DNA from: Lachnospiraceae bacterium
GTDB lineage: Bacteria; Bacillota; Clostridia; Lachnospirales; Lachnospiraceae
Reading direction: 5' to 3'
DNA: 50,313 nucleotides
Assembly: GCA_017526985.1 (NCBI GenBank)
Contig: JAFXQR010000075.1
Span: 1 to 50,313, forward strand
Positions within the stretch are counted from its first letter, which is position 1. Every line of letters starts with the position of its first letter. The translations under genes were made by a program, and so were the position numbers. Under the pieces are notes generated by a model, which saw only the letters and a list, made by a program, of their open reading frames with translations, had not been told where the DNA came from and did not search any database. This document shows, one piece after another, positions 17,508 through 25,119 of the stretch.

Positions 17508-17532
17508 CTTCCTCATTACTTTGCTGCGATAC

Positions 17533-17784
17533 TTAATCGCCCACCTTCTTGATATACAGTTCAAAGGTGCCATCACCGTTGTCATCCAGGCGAAGGATCT
17601 CGTGGCCCTCCTCCTTGATGCTGCGCGGTACATTCTGTACCGGCTCACCATCGTTTACATGTACCTGCAGGATCTGTCCGTCGTCCAGTTCTTCCAGCGC
17701 TACCTTTGTCTTTACAAAAGTAATGGGGCAGGTGACATCTGTGATATCAATGGTATCATCTACCGTAAATCCCAAATCTGCCAT
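17533..17784 (-). CDS. TusA/SirA-family sulfur carrier protein
   Basis: 83 residues from the ATG at 17784 (GGAGGAAAG upstream). A longer reading frame to 17865 is not preceded by such a site. The sequence ITDVTCPITFVKTKVALEELDDGQIL has the family's single conserved cysteine (C19) in a C-P-I form of the usual CPxP motif. TusA proteins carry persulfide sulfur from a cysteine desulfurase to acceptors. Being last in the operon with a desulfurase, two E1-activated carriers and an encapsulin, it could feed the carriers or move sulfur into the store. Its exact partner is unknown. Confidence 0.85.
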   Translation of the reverse strand: MADLGFTVDDTIDITDVTCPITFVKTKVALEELDDGQILQVHVNDGEPVQNVPRSIKEEGHEILRLDDNGDGTFELYIKKVGD

Positions 17785-17797
17785 GTTTTCTTTCCTC

Positions 17798-18226
17798 CTA
17801 TATGATCTCCAGTTCTTCTTTGCGTACCGTGCGGCTTCCCTGTTCACCTTCCACATGAAAGGCATTCAGTACCGGCTTGTCTTCTTCCATCAATGACAGT
17901 ATCAGGTAACTTGCCTTACTGTCATTTGCCAGACGCTTGTCCTCTTCGGAGGGTCTGGATGGCGATTCCGGATGGGAATGCCAGTTGCCCAGCGGCTTCA
18001 GCCCGTTTGCCCGCATATCCTTGATGGATGCGAGCTGTTCCTTCGGGTCGATGGAAAAGTGCTCGTTGGTATGATCGATGTTGGTCAGAAGATACACCTT
18101 TCGGATCTTCCGTACGCCGTCTTCCGAATCTTCTCCGGCGATCAGCCCGCAGGCTTCCTCCGGCCTCTTGGAAAGCGCATATTCCAACATCCTTTCATAA
18201 TCTTCTTTTTTGATCGTTACTCTCAT
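17798..18226 (-). CDS. JAMM/MPN+ metalloprotease (HcyD/Mec-like)
   Basis: 142-residue MPN+ domain with a full JAMM zinc site: E24 in RPEEACG, H83 and H85 in NWHSHPESPSRPSEED, then S93 and D96. The start overlaps the E1 gene stop (ATGA). In Wolinella, HcyD removes a residue after the diglycine of the sulfur carrier HcyS; in mycobacteria, Mec+ releases cysteine from CysO. The carrier encoded two genes upstream ends in GGG-R, so trimming of Arg to expose Gly-Gly, or release of a thiolated amino acid from it, is the likely job. Confidence 0.88.
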   Translation of the reverse strand: MRVTIKKEDYERMLEYALSKRPEEACGLIAGEDSEDGVRKIRKVYLLTNIDHTNEHFSIDPKEQLASIKDMRANGLKPLGNWHSHPESPSRPSEEDKRLANDSKASYLILSLMEEDKPVLNAFHVEGEQGSRTVRKEELEII

Positions 18227-19047
18227 TCTGTCTTCTCTCCCGGATGAAAATCACATACTGCCTGTTCATAATCGATCAGTTCCGTAATGGTCGGTGTATC
18301 CGAGCATACGGCACAGCCTTTACCACGCGGCGGCAGTTTGATCTTGTGGAATTCCATCTTCAGCGCATCATAAGTCAGAAGATAGCCTACCAGCAGATCA
18401 CCCACACCGGTGATATACTTCACCGCTTCCATCGCTTGCAGGGATCCGATCACACCACCCATCGCACCGATGACTCCGGCCTGCTTACAGGTAGGTACCG
18501 CATCCTTTGGCGGCGGATTCTTGAAGATACAGCGATAGCATGGACCTTCTCCCGGAAGGATGGTGGTCAGCTGTCCCTTAAAACGAATGATCCCCGCATG
18601 GGATAACGGTTTCTTTGCCATCACACATGCATCGTTGATCAGGAACTTTGCCGGGAAATTGTCTGTTCCGTCCAGGATAAAATCATAATCTTTGATCAGA
18701 TCCATGATATTGTAGCTGCTCACAAACTCGTGATAGGTATTGACTGTCACATCCGGATTGATCGCGCGCATGGTCTCTGCCGCGGACTCCACCTTCAGTT
18801 TGCCAATATCATTGGTCGAGTGAATGACCTGTCTCTGCAGATTGGAAAGATCCACCACATCCGCATCCACAATACCGATGGTACCCACGCCGGCTGCCGC
18901 CAGATACAGCGCTGCCGGTGCGCCCAGACCGCCGGCTCCGATGATCAGCACCTTGGCGTTTAACAGCTTCTTCTGACCCTTGGCACCGATCTCCTTCAAA
19001 ATGATATGCCGGGAATATCTCTCCAGTTGTTCATTGGTAAATGCCAT
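18223..19047 (-). CDS. E1-like adenylyltransferase (ThiF/MoeB/HcyF family)
   Basis: 274 residues. The ATP-binding loop is GAGGLGAPAALYLAAAGVG, followed by D-x-V-DLSNLQRQVIH. Zinc-binding pairs lie at CYRC and CAVC, and a candidate catalytic cysteine in VPTCKQAG. It adenylates the C-terminal glycine of a ubiquitin-like carrier so that a sulfur donor can make the thiocarboxylate. It starts within the carrier stop codon (TAATG) and overlaps the JAMM gene, giving a tight carrier-E1-JAMM cassette like hcyS-hcyF-hcyD. Thiamin or molybdopterin biosynthesis is less likely, since no thiG, thiH or moa genes are near. Confidence 0.9.
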   Translation of the reverse strand: MAFTNEQLERYSRHIILKEIGAKGQKKLLNAKVLIIGAGGLGAPAALYLAAAGVGTIGIVDADVVDLSNLQRQVIHSTNDIGKLKVESAAETMRAINPDVTVNTYHEFVSSYNIMDLIKDYDFILDGTDNFPAKFLINDACVMAKKPLSHAGIIRFKGQLTTILPGEGPCYRCIFKNPPPKDAVPTCKQAGVIGAMGGVIGSLQAMEAVKYITGVGDLLVGYLLTYDALKMEFHKIKLPPRGKGCAVCSDTPTITELIDYEQAVCDFHPGEKTE

Positions 19048-19253
19048 TATCTGCCACCTCCCATAAAGTAAAGGAATTCTACTTCATCGCCTTCCTTCAG
19101 CACATGTGTATCAAATGTTCCGGACTCCAGAAACTCTTCATTGATCGAAACCGTAACATACTGCGGTGTTTCTACATTCTCCTGCTCGATCAGCTGCGCA
19201 ACCGTAAGGTTTTCCGCTACCTCTTTCTTTTCTCCTGCTACTGTGATCTTCAT
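19047..19253 (-). CDS. ThiS/HcyS-like sulfur carrier ending in GGG-Arg
   Basis: 68-residue beta-grasp protein: MKITVAGEKKEVAEN at the start and DEVEFLYFMGGGR at the end. The usual ThiS/MoaD C-terminus is exactly Gly-Gly; here an extra Arg follows three glycines. An extra residue after the diglycine is the signature of HcyS, the carrier of thiocarboxylate-dependent homocysteine synthesis, which needs a JAMM protease to mature. E1 and JAMM genes follow directly. It lies 25 bases after cysE. The acceptor could be O-acetylhomoserine with either MetY in the window. Confidence 0.88.
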   Translation of the reverse strand: MKITVAGEKKEVAENLTVAQLIEQENVETPQYVTVSINEEFLESGTFDTHVLKEGDEVEFLYFMGGGR

Positions 19254-19278
19254 AATTTTTCTCCTTTGTCTTGATTAT

Positions 19279-20238
19279 TTAAATGATGTAAAACCATTCT
19301 TCGCTCTGTTTGATCTCCTGCGTCACGACCTTGTTATCATAGGTACGGTATTCCATCTCCGGATTCTTGATACTCACTCTGGTATTGGCCGGTACGGAAC
19401 TGGTGATGAAGGTATTGCCGCCGATCACGGAATTCTCCCCGATCACGGTATCCCCGCCCAGTATCGATGCCCCGGCGTAGATCGTTACATTGTCCTCGAT
19501 CGTCGGATGCCGCCGCTTACCGGACAGTTTCTGTCCTCCTCTGGTGGACAGCGCTCCTAAGGTCACGCCCTGATAGATCTTGACATTCTTGCCGATCACC
19601 GCTGTCTCTCCGATGACGATACCGGTACCGTGGTCAATAAAGAAATACTTATCGATCGTTGCTCCCGGATGGATATCGATCCCGGTCTGGGAATGCGCAT
19701 ATTCTGTCATCAGTCGCGGGATCACCGGCACATTCAACAGATACAGTTCATGCGCCAGACGGTAGATGGTGCTGGCCATCAGTCCCGGATACGCCAGGAT
19801 GATCTCTTCATAACAGCCTGCAGCCGGATCCCCGTCGTAAGCTGCCAGCAGATCCGTTTCCACATATTCCCGGATCAGCGGGAAACGCTCAAAGAATGCC
19901 CGGCAGATACGGTAACTCTCGATCCTCCGCTCATCCTCTGTCATGGTCCCGCGCAGTTTGCAAAAGTCCAGCGCCAGATTGATCTGCTTGTTCAGATGAT
20001 AGAAGATATCCTCTATGATCACCGCAAAACTGTTGTTGGGATTGTAGATCTTAAAGGTACGATCCCGAAAATATCCCGGGAATACGATCCGCGCCATATC
20101 ATGGACCAGCTCGTGGATCTCATTCTTATCCGGTTTGTTAAAAATATTGATGCTGTCTATGTTCTTTCCGCCATTAAAGTCCGCCAGTACGCCTTTTACA
20201 AGGTCATTGATCTCTTCTTCTCTAATGATCTCTTTCAT
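19279..20238 (-). CDS. cysE: Serine O-acetyltransferase, EpsC/CysE type
   Basis: 319 residues with an N-terminal helical domain and C-terminal left-handed beta-helix hexapeptide repeats (IHPGATIDKYFFIDHGTGIVIGETAVIGKNVKIYQGV and following). The active-site DHGTG motif is present. It is longer than Bacillus CysE and closer to the anaerobe 'EpsC' form, which has a longer N-terminal region. It makes O-acetylserine from serine and acetyl-CoA, the substrate of CysK and MccA. It is encoded between the desulfurase and the sulfur carrier in the encapsulin operon, so acceptor and sulfur donor are made together. Confidence 0.93.
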   Translation of the reverse strand: MKEIIREEEINDLVKGVLADFNGGKNIDSINIFNKPDKNEIHELVHDMARIVFPGYFRDRTFKIYNPNNSFAVIIEDIFYHLNKQINLALDFCKLRGTMTEDERRIESYRICRAFFERFPLIREYVETDLLAAYDGDPAAGCYEEIILAYPGLMASTIYRLAHELYLLNVPVIPRLMTEYAHSQTGIDIHPGATIDKYFFIDHGTGIVIGETAVIGKNVKIYQGVTLGALSTRGGQKLSGKRRHPTIEDNVTIYAGASILGGDTVIGENSVIGGNTFITSSVPANTRVSIKNPEMEYRTYDNKVVTQEIKQSEEWFYII

Positions 20239-20345
20239 ATCTTATCAACCCTTTGATCGGTTTGTTATTTTCAAAATAAATCACAAAAAATGTTTTCAGA
20301 AAAACCTGCTGTTGCCGGTACTCCCGACAACAACAGGCAAAACCA

Positions 20346-22169
20346 TTATGCAAATGTTTTGAGTACCTTCACCAGCGCATCGATATCGTCCGGTGAATTG
20401 TACAGTGCCAGGGTCGGACGCACGGATCCTTCATAACCGAATCGGCGCAGCACCGGCTGTGCACAGTGATGACCTGTTCTTACGGCGATACCGTAATTAT
20501 CCAGGCGTTTTCCTACTTCATCATCCGAATAGCCATCCAGATGGAAGGACAGTACAGATGCTTTGTTCAGTGCGGTACCGATCAGTGTCAGTCCCGGGAT
20601 GCGTTTCATCTCCTGCATACCGTACTGCAGCAGTTCATGCTCCCAGCGGTATACGCAGGGCATACCGATCTCGGATAAGTAGCTTAATGCAGCACCAAGA
20701 CCTACCGCATCTGCAATGCTTCCGGTACCTGCTTCAAACTTGTTCGGGATCCCGTTGTAGATCGTTCTTTCAAAGGTTACATCCGCGATCATATTACCGC
20801 CGCCATGATACGGCTCTGCTGCTTCCAGCAGTTCCTTCTTGCCATAGACCACGCCGATGCCCGTAGGAGCAAAGATCTTGTGGCCGGAGAAGACGAAGAA
20901 GTCCGCATCCAGCGCCGATACATTGACCGGAATATGCGCTACCGACTGTGCACCGTCGATCAGGATGCGTACTCCATGGCGATGTGCGATGGCGATCATC
21001 TCTTCGATCGGTGTTACCGTACCCAGTACATTGGATACATGCGTCGTTGTAACAAACTTGGTTCTTTTGGTAAATAACTTTTCGTATTCCGACAAAATCA
21101 ACTGACCACTCTCATCACAAGGGATCACCTTGATGACAGCACCGGTCTTTTCTGCGATCAACTGCCACGGCACGATATTGGCATGGTGCTCTAAGATGGA
21201 TACGATGATCTCATCCCCCGGCTGCAGCGTGGGCTTTACATACGCATTTGCCACCAGGTTAATGGCCTCGGTCGTACCTCTGACAAAAATGATCTCTTCC
21301 GAACTCGGTGCCCCGATGAAATCACGCACGATATCTCTTGCATTCTCATACGCGTCGGTGGATCTGGCTGCCAGGGTATGCGCGCCTCTGTGCACATTGG
21401 AATTCTCATGCTCAAAATAATAACTGAGACGGTCGATCACCTGCTTCGGACGCTGTGTCGTCGCGCCATTATCCAGCCATACCAGCGGGTTGCCGTTGAT
21501 ACGCTCTTTCAGGATCGGGAAATCATCCCGGATCTGTGCCAGTGTCTTGCTGCCGATACGGATCGAATCGTTTCTGGTGGTACCGCGCTCTGCAGTGCCT
21601 TCCTTTGTTACCGCATCTCCGCCCTGTAAAGAGGTCGGTACATCAATACGACGGTCATATTCTTCCGCCTGCGTCTTGGACTGTACCTTCGGCGCATAGG
21701 ACTGCGTTGGCGTCGGTGCAACATATGCAAACGGATGCTCCCAGTCAAAGGCATCCCCGTAACCGCTTCCGGCCGCTGCCTGTGCTGTCTGCGCAGCCGT
21801 ATTCACATCTGCGGCATCCGCACCCGGTACATTTGCTTCCGGTACGGCTGCATTGGTCGGTACGGTCGCCTCAGGCGGAACCGTGATAAACGGCAATACA
21901 TTTTCCGCAGGTAAAGTAGACTCTGCAGGGATCGCGACTTCTGCCGGAACGGCATCGGCCGGTACCTCTGTCTCTACCGGCAGGGATGCGCTGGGCAGCA
22001 TTGCCCCCGAAGGAGTGCTCTGCTGCGGCACACTCGCCGATTCCGGAACTGCGGATACGCTGCTTCCGACAAAATCGGGAAACATCGCATTTGCCATAGC
22101 ACTGATCGCGGCGGCACTGGGCAGTCCCAGAGATTCCTCCGTTACGGTGTATGGATTAGTCGTAGTCAT
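20346..22169 (-). CDS. Family 2A encapsulin cargo: SufS-type cysteine desulfurase with long disordered N-terminus
   Basis: 607 residues from the ATG at 22169, which overlaps the shell gene by 14 bases. Residues ~1-205 have no fold-like pattern: they are rich in Pro, Ala, Val and Glu, contain no Cys and have a VP-repeat (EATVPTNAAVPEANVPG). This is the cargo-loading region found in encapsulated desulfurases. Residues ~206-607 are a group II cysteine desulfurase, with PLP lysine in SGHKIFAPTG and catalytic cysteine in RTGHHCAQPV. It releases sulfur from cysteine as persulfide. In the known family 2A systems the shell encloses this enzyme and elemental sulfur accumulates inside. Confidence 0.92.
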   Translation of the reverse strand: MTTTNPYTVTEESLGLPSAAAISAMANAMFPDFVGSSVSAVPESASVPQQSTPSGAMLPSASLPVETEVPADAVPAEVAIPAESTLPAENVLPFITVPPEATVPTNAAVPEANVPGADAADVNTAAQTAQAAAGSGYGDAFDWEHPFAYVAPTPTQSYAPKVQSKTQAEEYDRRIDVPTSLQGGDAVTKEGTAERGTTRNDSIRIGSKTLAQIRDDFPILKERINGNPLVWLDNGATTQRPKQVIDRLSYYFEHENSNVHRGAHTLAARSTDAYENARDIVRDFIGAPSSEEIIFVRGTTEAINLVANAYVKPTLQPGDEIIVSILEHHANIVPWQLIAEKTGAVIKVIPCDESGQLILSEYEKLFTKRTKFVTTTHVSNVLGTVTPIEEMIAIAHRHGVRILIDGAQSVAHIPVNVSALDADFFVFSGHKIFAPTGIGVVYGKKELLEAAEPYHGGGNMIADVTFERTIYNGIPNKFEAGTGSIADAVGLGAALSYLSEIGMPCVYRWEHELLQYGMQEMKRIPGLTLIGTALNKASVLSFHLDGYSDDEVGKRLDNYGIAVRTGHHCAQPVLRRFGYEGSVRPTLALYNSPDDIDALVKVLKTFA

Positions 22170-23112
22170 AGTACTCACCCACTTCCACATCCTCTAATAC
22201 TGCGATAGCGTCATCCGCAAGGATAGCAGCCGAGCAATATAGTGACAGCAGATAAGATGCAACTCCCTTATCATCAATACCACGGAAACGAACGGACAGA
22301 CCTCTGGAATGCTCATTCTTAAGACCTGCCTGGAACAGACCGATAACACCACGCTTTGCTTCACCGGTACGGATCAGCAGGATGTTGGTCTTACCACTCT
22401 GGGAAGTCGGGTTCTTCAGACCGTCTACCAGCAGCTTATCGGTCGGGATGATCGGGATGCCTCTCCAGGTTAAGAAGGTACCGCCTGCGATATTTACCAC
22501 TACAGGAGGAACACCTCTCTTGGTGCACTCTCTTTCAAATGCAGCGATGGCACGCGGATGAGCCAGGAAGAAGGACGGCTCTTTCCAAACCTTGGTGATC
22601 AGCTCGTCCAGATCGTCCGGAGTCGGTGCACCGTTTCTGGTCTGGATTCTCTGGGAATCTGCGATGTTCTTCAGCAGACCGTAATCATCGTTGTTGATCA
22701 GCTGGCTTTCCTGACGCTCACGCAGAGACTCGATGGCCAGGCCAAGCTGTTCCTGTACCTGATCGTACGGTGCGCTGTAAACATCTTCGATCGCCGTATT
22801 TACATTGATGATCGTAGAGATGGAGTTCAGACGATACTCTCTCGGCTCGGTCTCATACTCTACATAGCCATCCGGGATGATGTCGCTCTTCTTGGTCTGG
22901 CTGCACAGCACATCCAGCGGCGTCTCACCTTCCACAACTTTGTTCACACGAAAGATACCGGTCTCCAGTCCCTTAAACTCCAGGAACTTGGTGAGCCACT
23001 TCGGTGTCAGAGCACCATACTGCGGTTTTGTTTTGGTCACATTTGCAAGATTATAAGCCGCTTTTGCGCCCAGTGCGTTGATCACACTTGCCTTTGTTTC
23101 TTCTTTTGCCAT
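22156..23112 (-). CDS. Family 2A encapsulin shell protein (SrpI-like)
   Basis: 318 residues with the HK97-fold shell sequence of family 2 encapsulins: RLNSISTIINVNTAIEDVYS, the VWKEPSFFLAHPRAIAAFERECTKRG region and the C-terminal GLSVRFRGIDDKGVASYLLSLYCSAAILADDAIAVLEDVEVG. There is no cyclic-nucleotide-binding insert, so it belongs to 2A, not 2B. These shells form T=1 particles of about 25 nm. The adjacent, overlapping gene encodes the cysteine desulfurase cargo, which fixes the assignment. Characterised members (SrpI of Synechococcus, the Acinetobacter baumannii shell) respond to sulfur status or hold elemental sulfur. Confidence 0.95.
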   Translation of the reverse strand: MAKEETKASVINALGAKAAYNLANVTKTKPQYGALTPKWLTKFLEFKGLETGIFRVNKVVEGETPLDVLCSQTKKSDIIPDGYVEYETEPREYRLNSISTIINVNTAIEDVYSAPYDQVQEQLGLAIESLRERQESQLINNDDYGLLKNIADSQRIQTRNGAPTPDDLDELITKVWKEPSFFLAHPRAIAAFERECTKRGVPPVVVNIAGGTFLTWRGIPIIPTDKLLVDGLKNPTSQSGKTNILLIRTGEAKRGVIGLFQAGLKNEHSRGLSVRFRGIDDKGVASYLLSLYCSAAILADDAIAVLEDVEVGEYYDYD

Positions 23113-23189
23113 TTCTTACTCCTCCGTTCTGATAAATATTGGATTTTTATGATAAAGTCTGTTTAGACCTTATTTCACTGTTATTTTTC

Positions 23190-24647
23190 TTACAGCCAGC
23201 CGGCCTCGTTTGAGAACATAATGTCCTTCATCGCATCCATGCCGCCCTTTAAGTTGTACATCGGCCCCTTGTAACCGGCTTCCCGCAGCGTATTGATCGC
23301 CAGGATGCTTCGCTTGCCTTCCTTGCAGATAAAGACCGTATCCAGCTCCGGGTTGAGTTCCTTCTGTCGTCTTGCCAGCTGTCCGATGGGGATCGCGATG
23401 GCTCCCGGGAAATGCTTGATGGCACGCTCATGCGGCTCACGCACATCGATAATGGTCATTGCATCTCCGGCATCGATACGGCTTGCCAGTTCCTCCGGTG
23501 TAAAGCCTTCTACAGGGATCTCGTCCTCTTCCGCCTTTAATCCGCAGAATTCTTCATAATCAAAGTCTTCCACCTCGGTGATGGTCGGCTTGCTGCCGCA
23601 TACCGGACAGTCACAGTTCTTTTTGATCTTTACCACAGAAGACTGCAGTCCCAGGGTATCCACCCGCAGCAGTCTGCCGTTTAAATGTTCTCCGATCCCG
23701 ATGATCAGCTTCAGTGCTTCATTGGCCTGATAGCTGCCGATGATACCGGACAACGGACTGATGGTACCGCCCTCTGCACATGTAGGTACCAGTCCCGGTG
23801 CCGGCGGTGCCGGGAACAGACATCTCAGGCACGGGCCGTCCTGATAGTTCAGTACGCTCACTTCCCCCTCATACTGATAGATCGCGCCAAAGACCAGAGG
23901 GATCCCGCTTAACACACAGGCATCATTGATCAGGTATCTGGATTTGTAGTTATCCGTGCAATCTACCACCAGATCAAAGCCTTCGATCAGGGAGGCCGCA
24001 TTGTCCGCATCCAGACGGACATTCTCAGCGATCACCTCGATATTACGGTCGATGTTTCTTACCTTATCCTTTGCCGACGCCACCTTCGGGCGCTTGACAT
24101 CTCTGCTGGTGTGGAGCACCTGGCTCTGCAGATTGCCCAGAGTCACTTCATCAAAATCCACGATCTTAATAGTACCTACACCGGCCGCTGCCAGATACTG
24201 GATCACCGGTGATCCTAATGCGCCCGCACCGATCACAACGACTTTTGCCGCACGGATCCGCTTCTGTCCCTTCACACTGATCTCCCGCAGCAACAAATGC
24301 TTGTTGAATCGTTCAATATCTTTATCATCCAGTTCGATTTCCTTCCGGCGTTCATCCGAAATAATGCTTTCCGTCGGTGCGCCCCCCGCTACCAAAGGAA
24401 GCAGCAGGATCCTGGAAACGCCTGCCAGAGATTCGTTATGTTTTGCTTCATCGGTCACATCTTCTTCATCCGCAAAGATCCGGATAAAGCCTCTAAGCTT
24501 ACCGTTTTCATCATATAATCCCCGCTTTGCATCCGGATACTCCACGGTCAGATTTTTCAACACCTCGGCAACCGTATTTCCGCCGATTTCTGCTTCTGCC
24601 TCTCTTCTGAAAAACGATTTCAGAGTTGCCGATATGATCACTTTCAT
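23190..24647 (-). CDS. Sulfur carrier-E1-rhodanese three-domain fusion with internal Gly-Gly
   Basis: 485 residues. Residues 1-~92 are a MoaD/CysO-like beta-grasp domain whose diglycine (G88-G89 in PLVAGGAPT) is internal. Residues ~108-355 are a ThiF/MoeB E1 with VIGAGALGSP, zinc cysteines C273/C276 and C347/C350, and C290 in VPTCAEGG. Residues ~383-485 are a rhodanese domain with active Cys441 in FICKEGKRS. The carrier cannot be adenylated unless it is cut after Gly89. A JAMM protease gene lies 40 bases upstream and is the obvious candidate. The rhodanese would supply persulfide sulfur. All parts of a thiocarboxylate cycle are thus in one polypeptide. Confidence 0.9.
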   Translation of the reverse strand: MKVIISATLKSFFRREAEAEIGGNTVAEVLKNLTVEYPDAKRGLYDENGKLRGFIRIFADEEDVTDEAKHNESLAGVSRILLLPLVAGGAPTESIISDERRKEIELDDKDIERFNKHLLLREISVKGQKRIRAAKVVVIGAGALGSPVIQYLAAAGVGTIKIVDFDEVTLGNLQSQVLHTSRDVKRPKVASAKDKVRNIDRNIEVIAENVRLDADNAASLIEGFDLVVDCTDNYKSRYLINDACVLSGIPLVFGAIYQYEGEVSVLNYQDGPCLRCLFPAPPAPGLVPTCAEGGTISPLSGIIGSYQANEALKLIIGIGEHLNGRLLRVDTLGLQSSVVKIKKNCDCPVCGSKPTITEVEDFDYEEFCGLKAEEDEIPVEGFTPEELASRIDAGDAMTIIDVREPHERAIKHFPGAIAIPIGQLARRQKELNPELDTVFICKEGKRSILAINTLREAGYKGPMYNLKGGMDAMKDIMFSNEAGWL

Positions 24648-24687
24648 TGCTGTCTTCTCCTTACTGTCTTATCTTAACTGTCTTTTT

Positions 24688-25119
24688 TTACTGTTTTCTG
24701 TAACACTCCGCGGCCTTATCTTCCGGACTTTCTTTTCTATATCCATGCAATTCTGCACATTGCCCCTTATACACCGATACGATCAGATAAAGCAGCCCGG
24801 GGAGCATACCGTCCTCATCTTCGTGAGACAATATCGCCGGATGTTCCGGATGAGAATGATATATCCCGATCAGTTCCAGATCCTGCTTCTGTGCCCCGCA
24901 CTCCAGCCGGTACCACTCCAGCGGATCGATGGAATAATGTACCGATGCCCTTTTCTCCGCGGATGCATTTTCCGCTGCTACGGCATCCCGGATCTGTACA
25001 TTTCCGTCCGGATCAGCCTTTCCGTACAGCACTCCGCAGCATTCCGCCGGATACTGCGCAGCGGCGTGTCGTTCGATCTTCCTGCGGATCTCTTCCGTCA
25101 CCTCGATCCGTCCGATCAT
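24688..25119 (-). CDS. JAMM/MPN+ metalloprotease paired with the carrier fusion
   Basis: 143 residues with an intact JAMM site: E26 in YPAECCGVLYG, then H88, H90, S98 and D101 in YHSHPEHPAILSHEDED. It resembles mycobacterial Mec+, which is encoded beside the carrier CysO. Its start overlaps the stop of the sulfhydrylase gene (ATGA), and it is followed by the carrier-E1-rhodanese fusion. I infer that it cuts the fusion after the internal Gly-Gly, or frees cysteine/homocysteine from the loaded carrier, or both. It is distinct from the second JAMM gene at 17798, so each carrier has its own protease. Confidence 0.88.
   Translation of the reverse strand: MIGRIEVTEEIRRKIERHAAAQYPAECCGVLYGKADPDGNVQIRDAVAAENASAEKRASVHYSIDPLEWYRLECGAQKQDLELIGIYHSHPEHPAILSHEDEDGMLPGLLYLIVSVYKGQCAELHGYRKESPEDKAAECYRKQ

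Noticed and set aside
18223-19253. Thiamin (ThiS/ThiF) or molybdopterin genes
   Set aside because: The carrier ends GGGR, not GG; a JAMM protease is attached, and no thiG, thiH, moaE or moaA is near.
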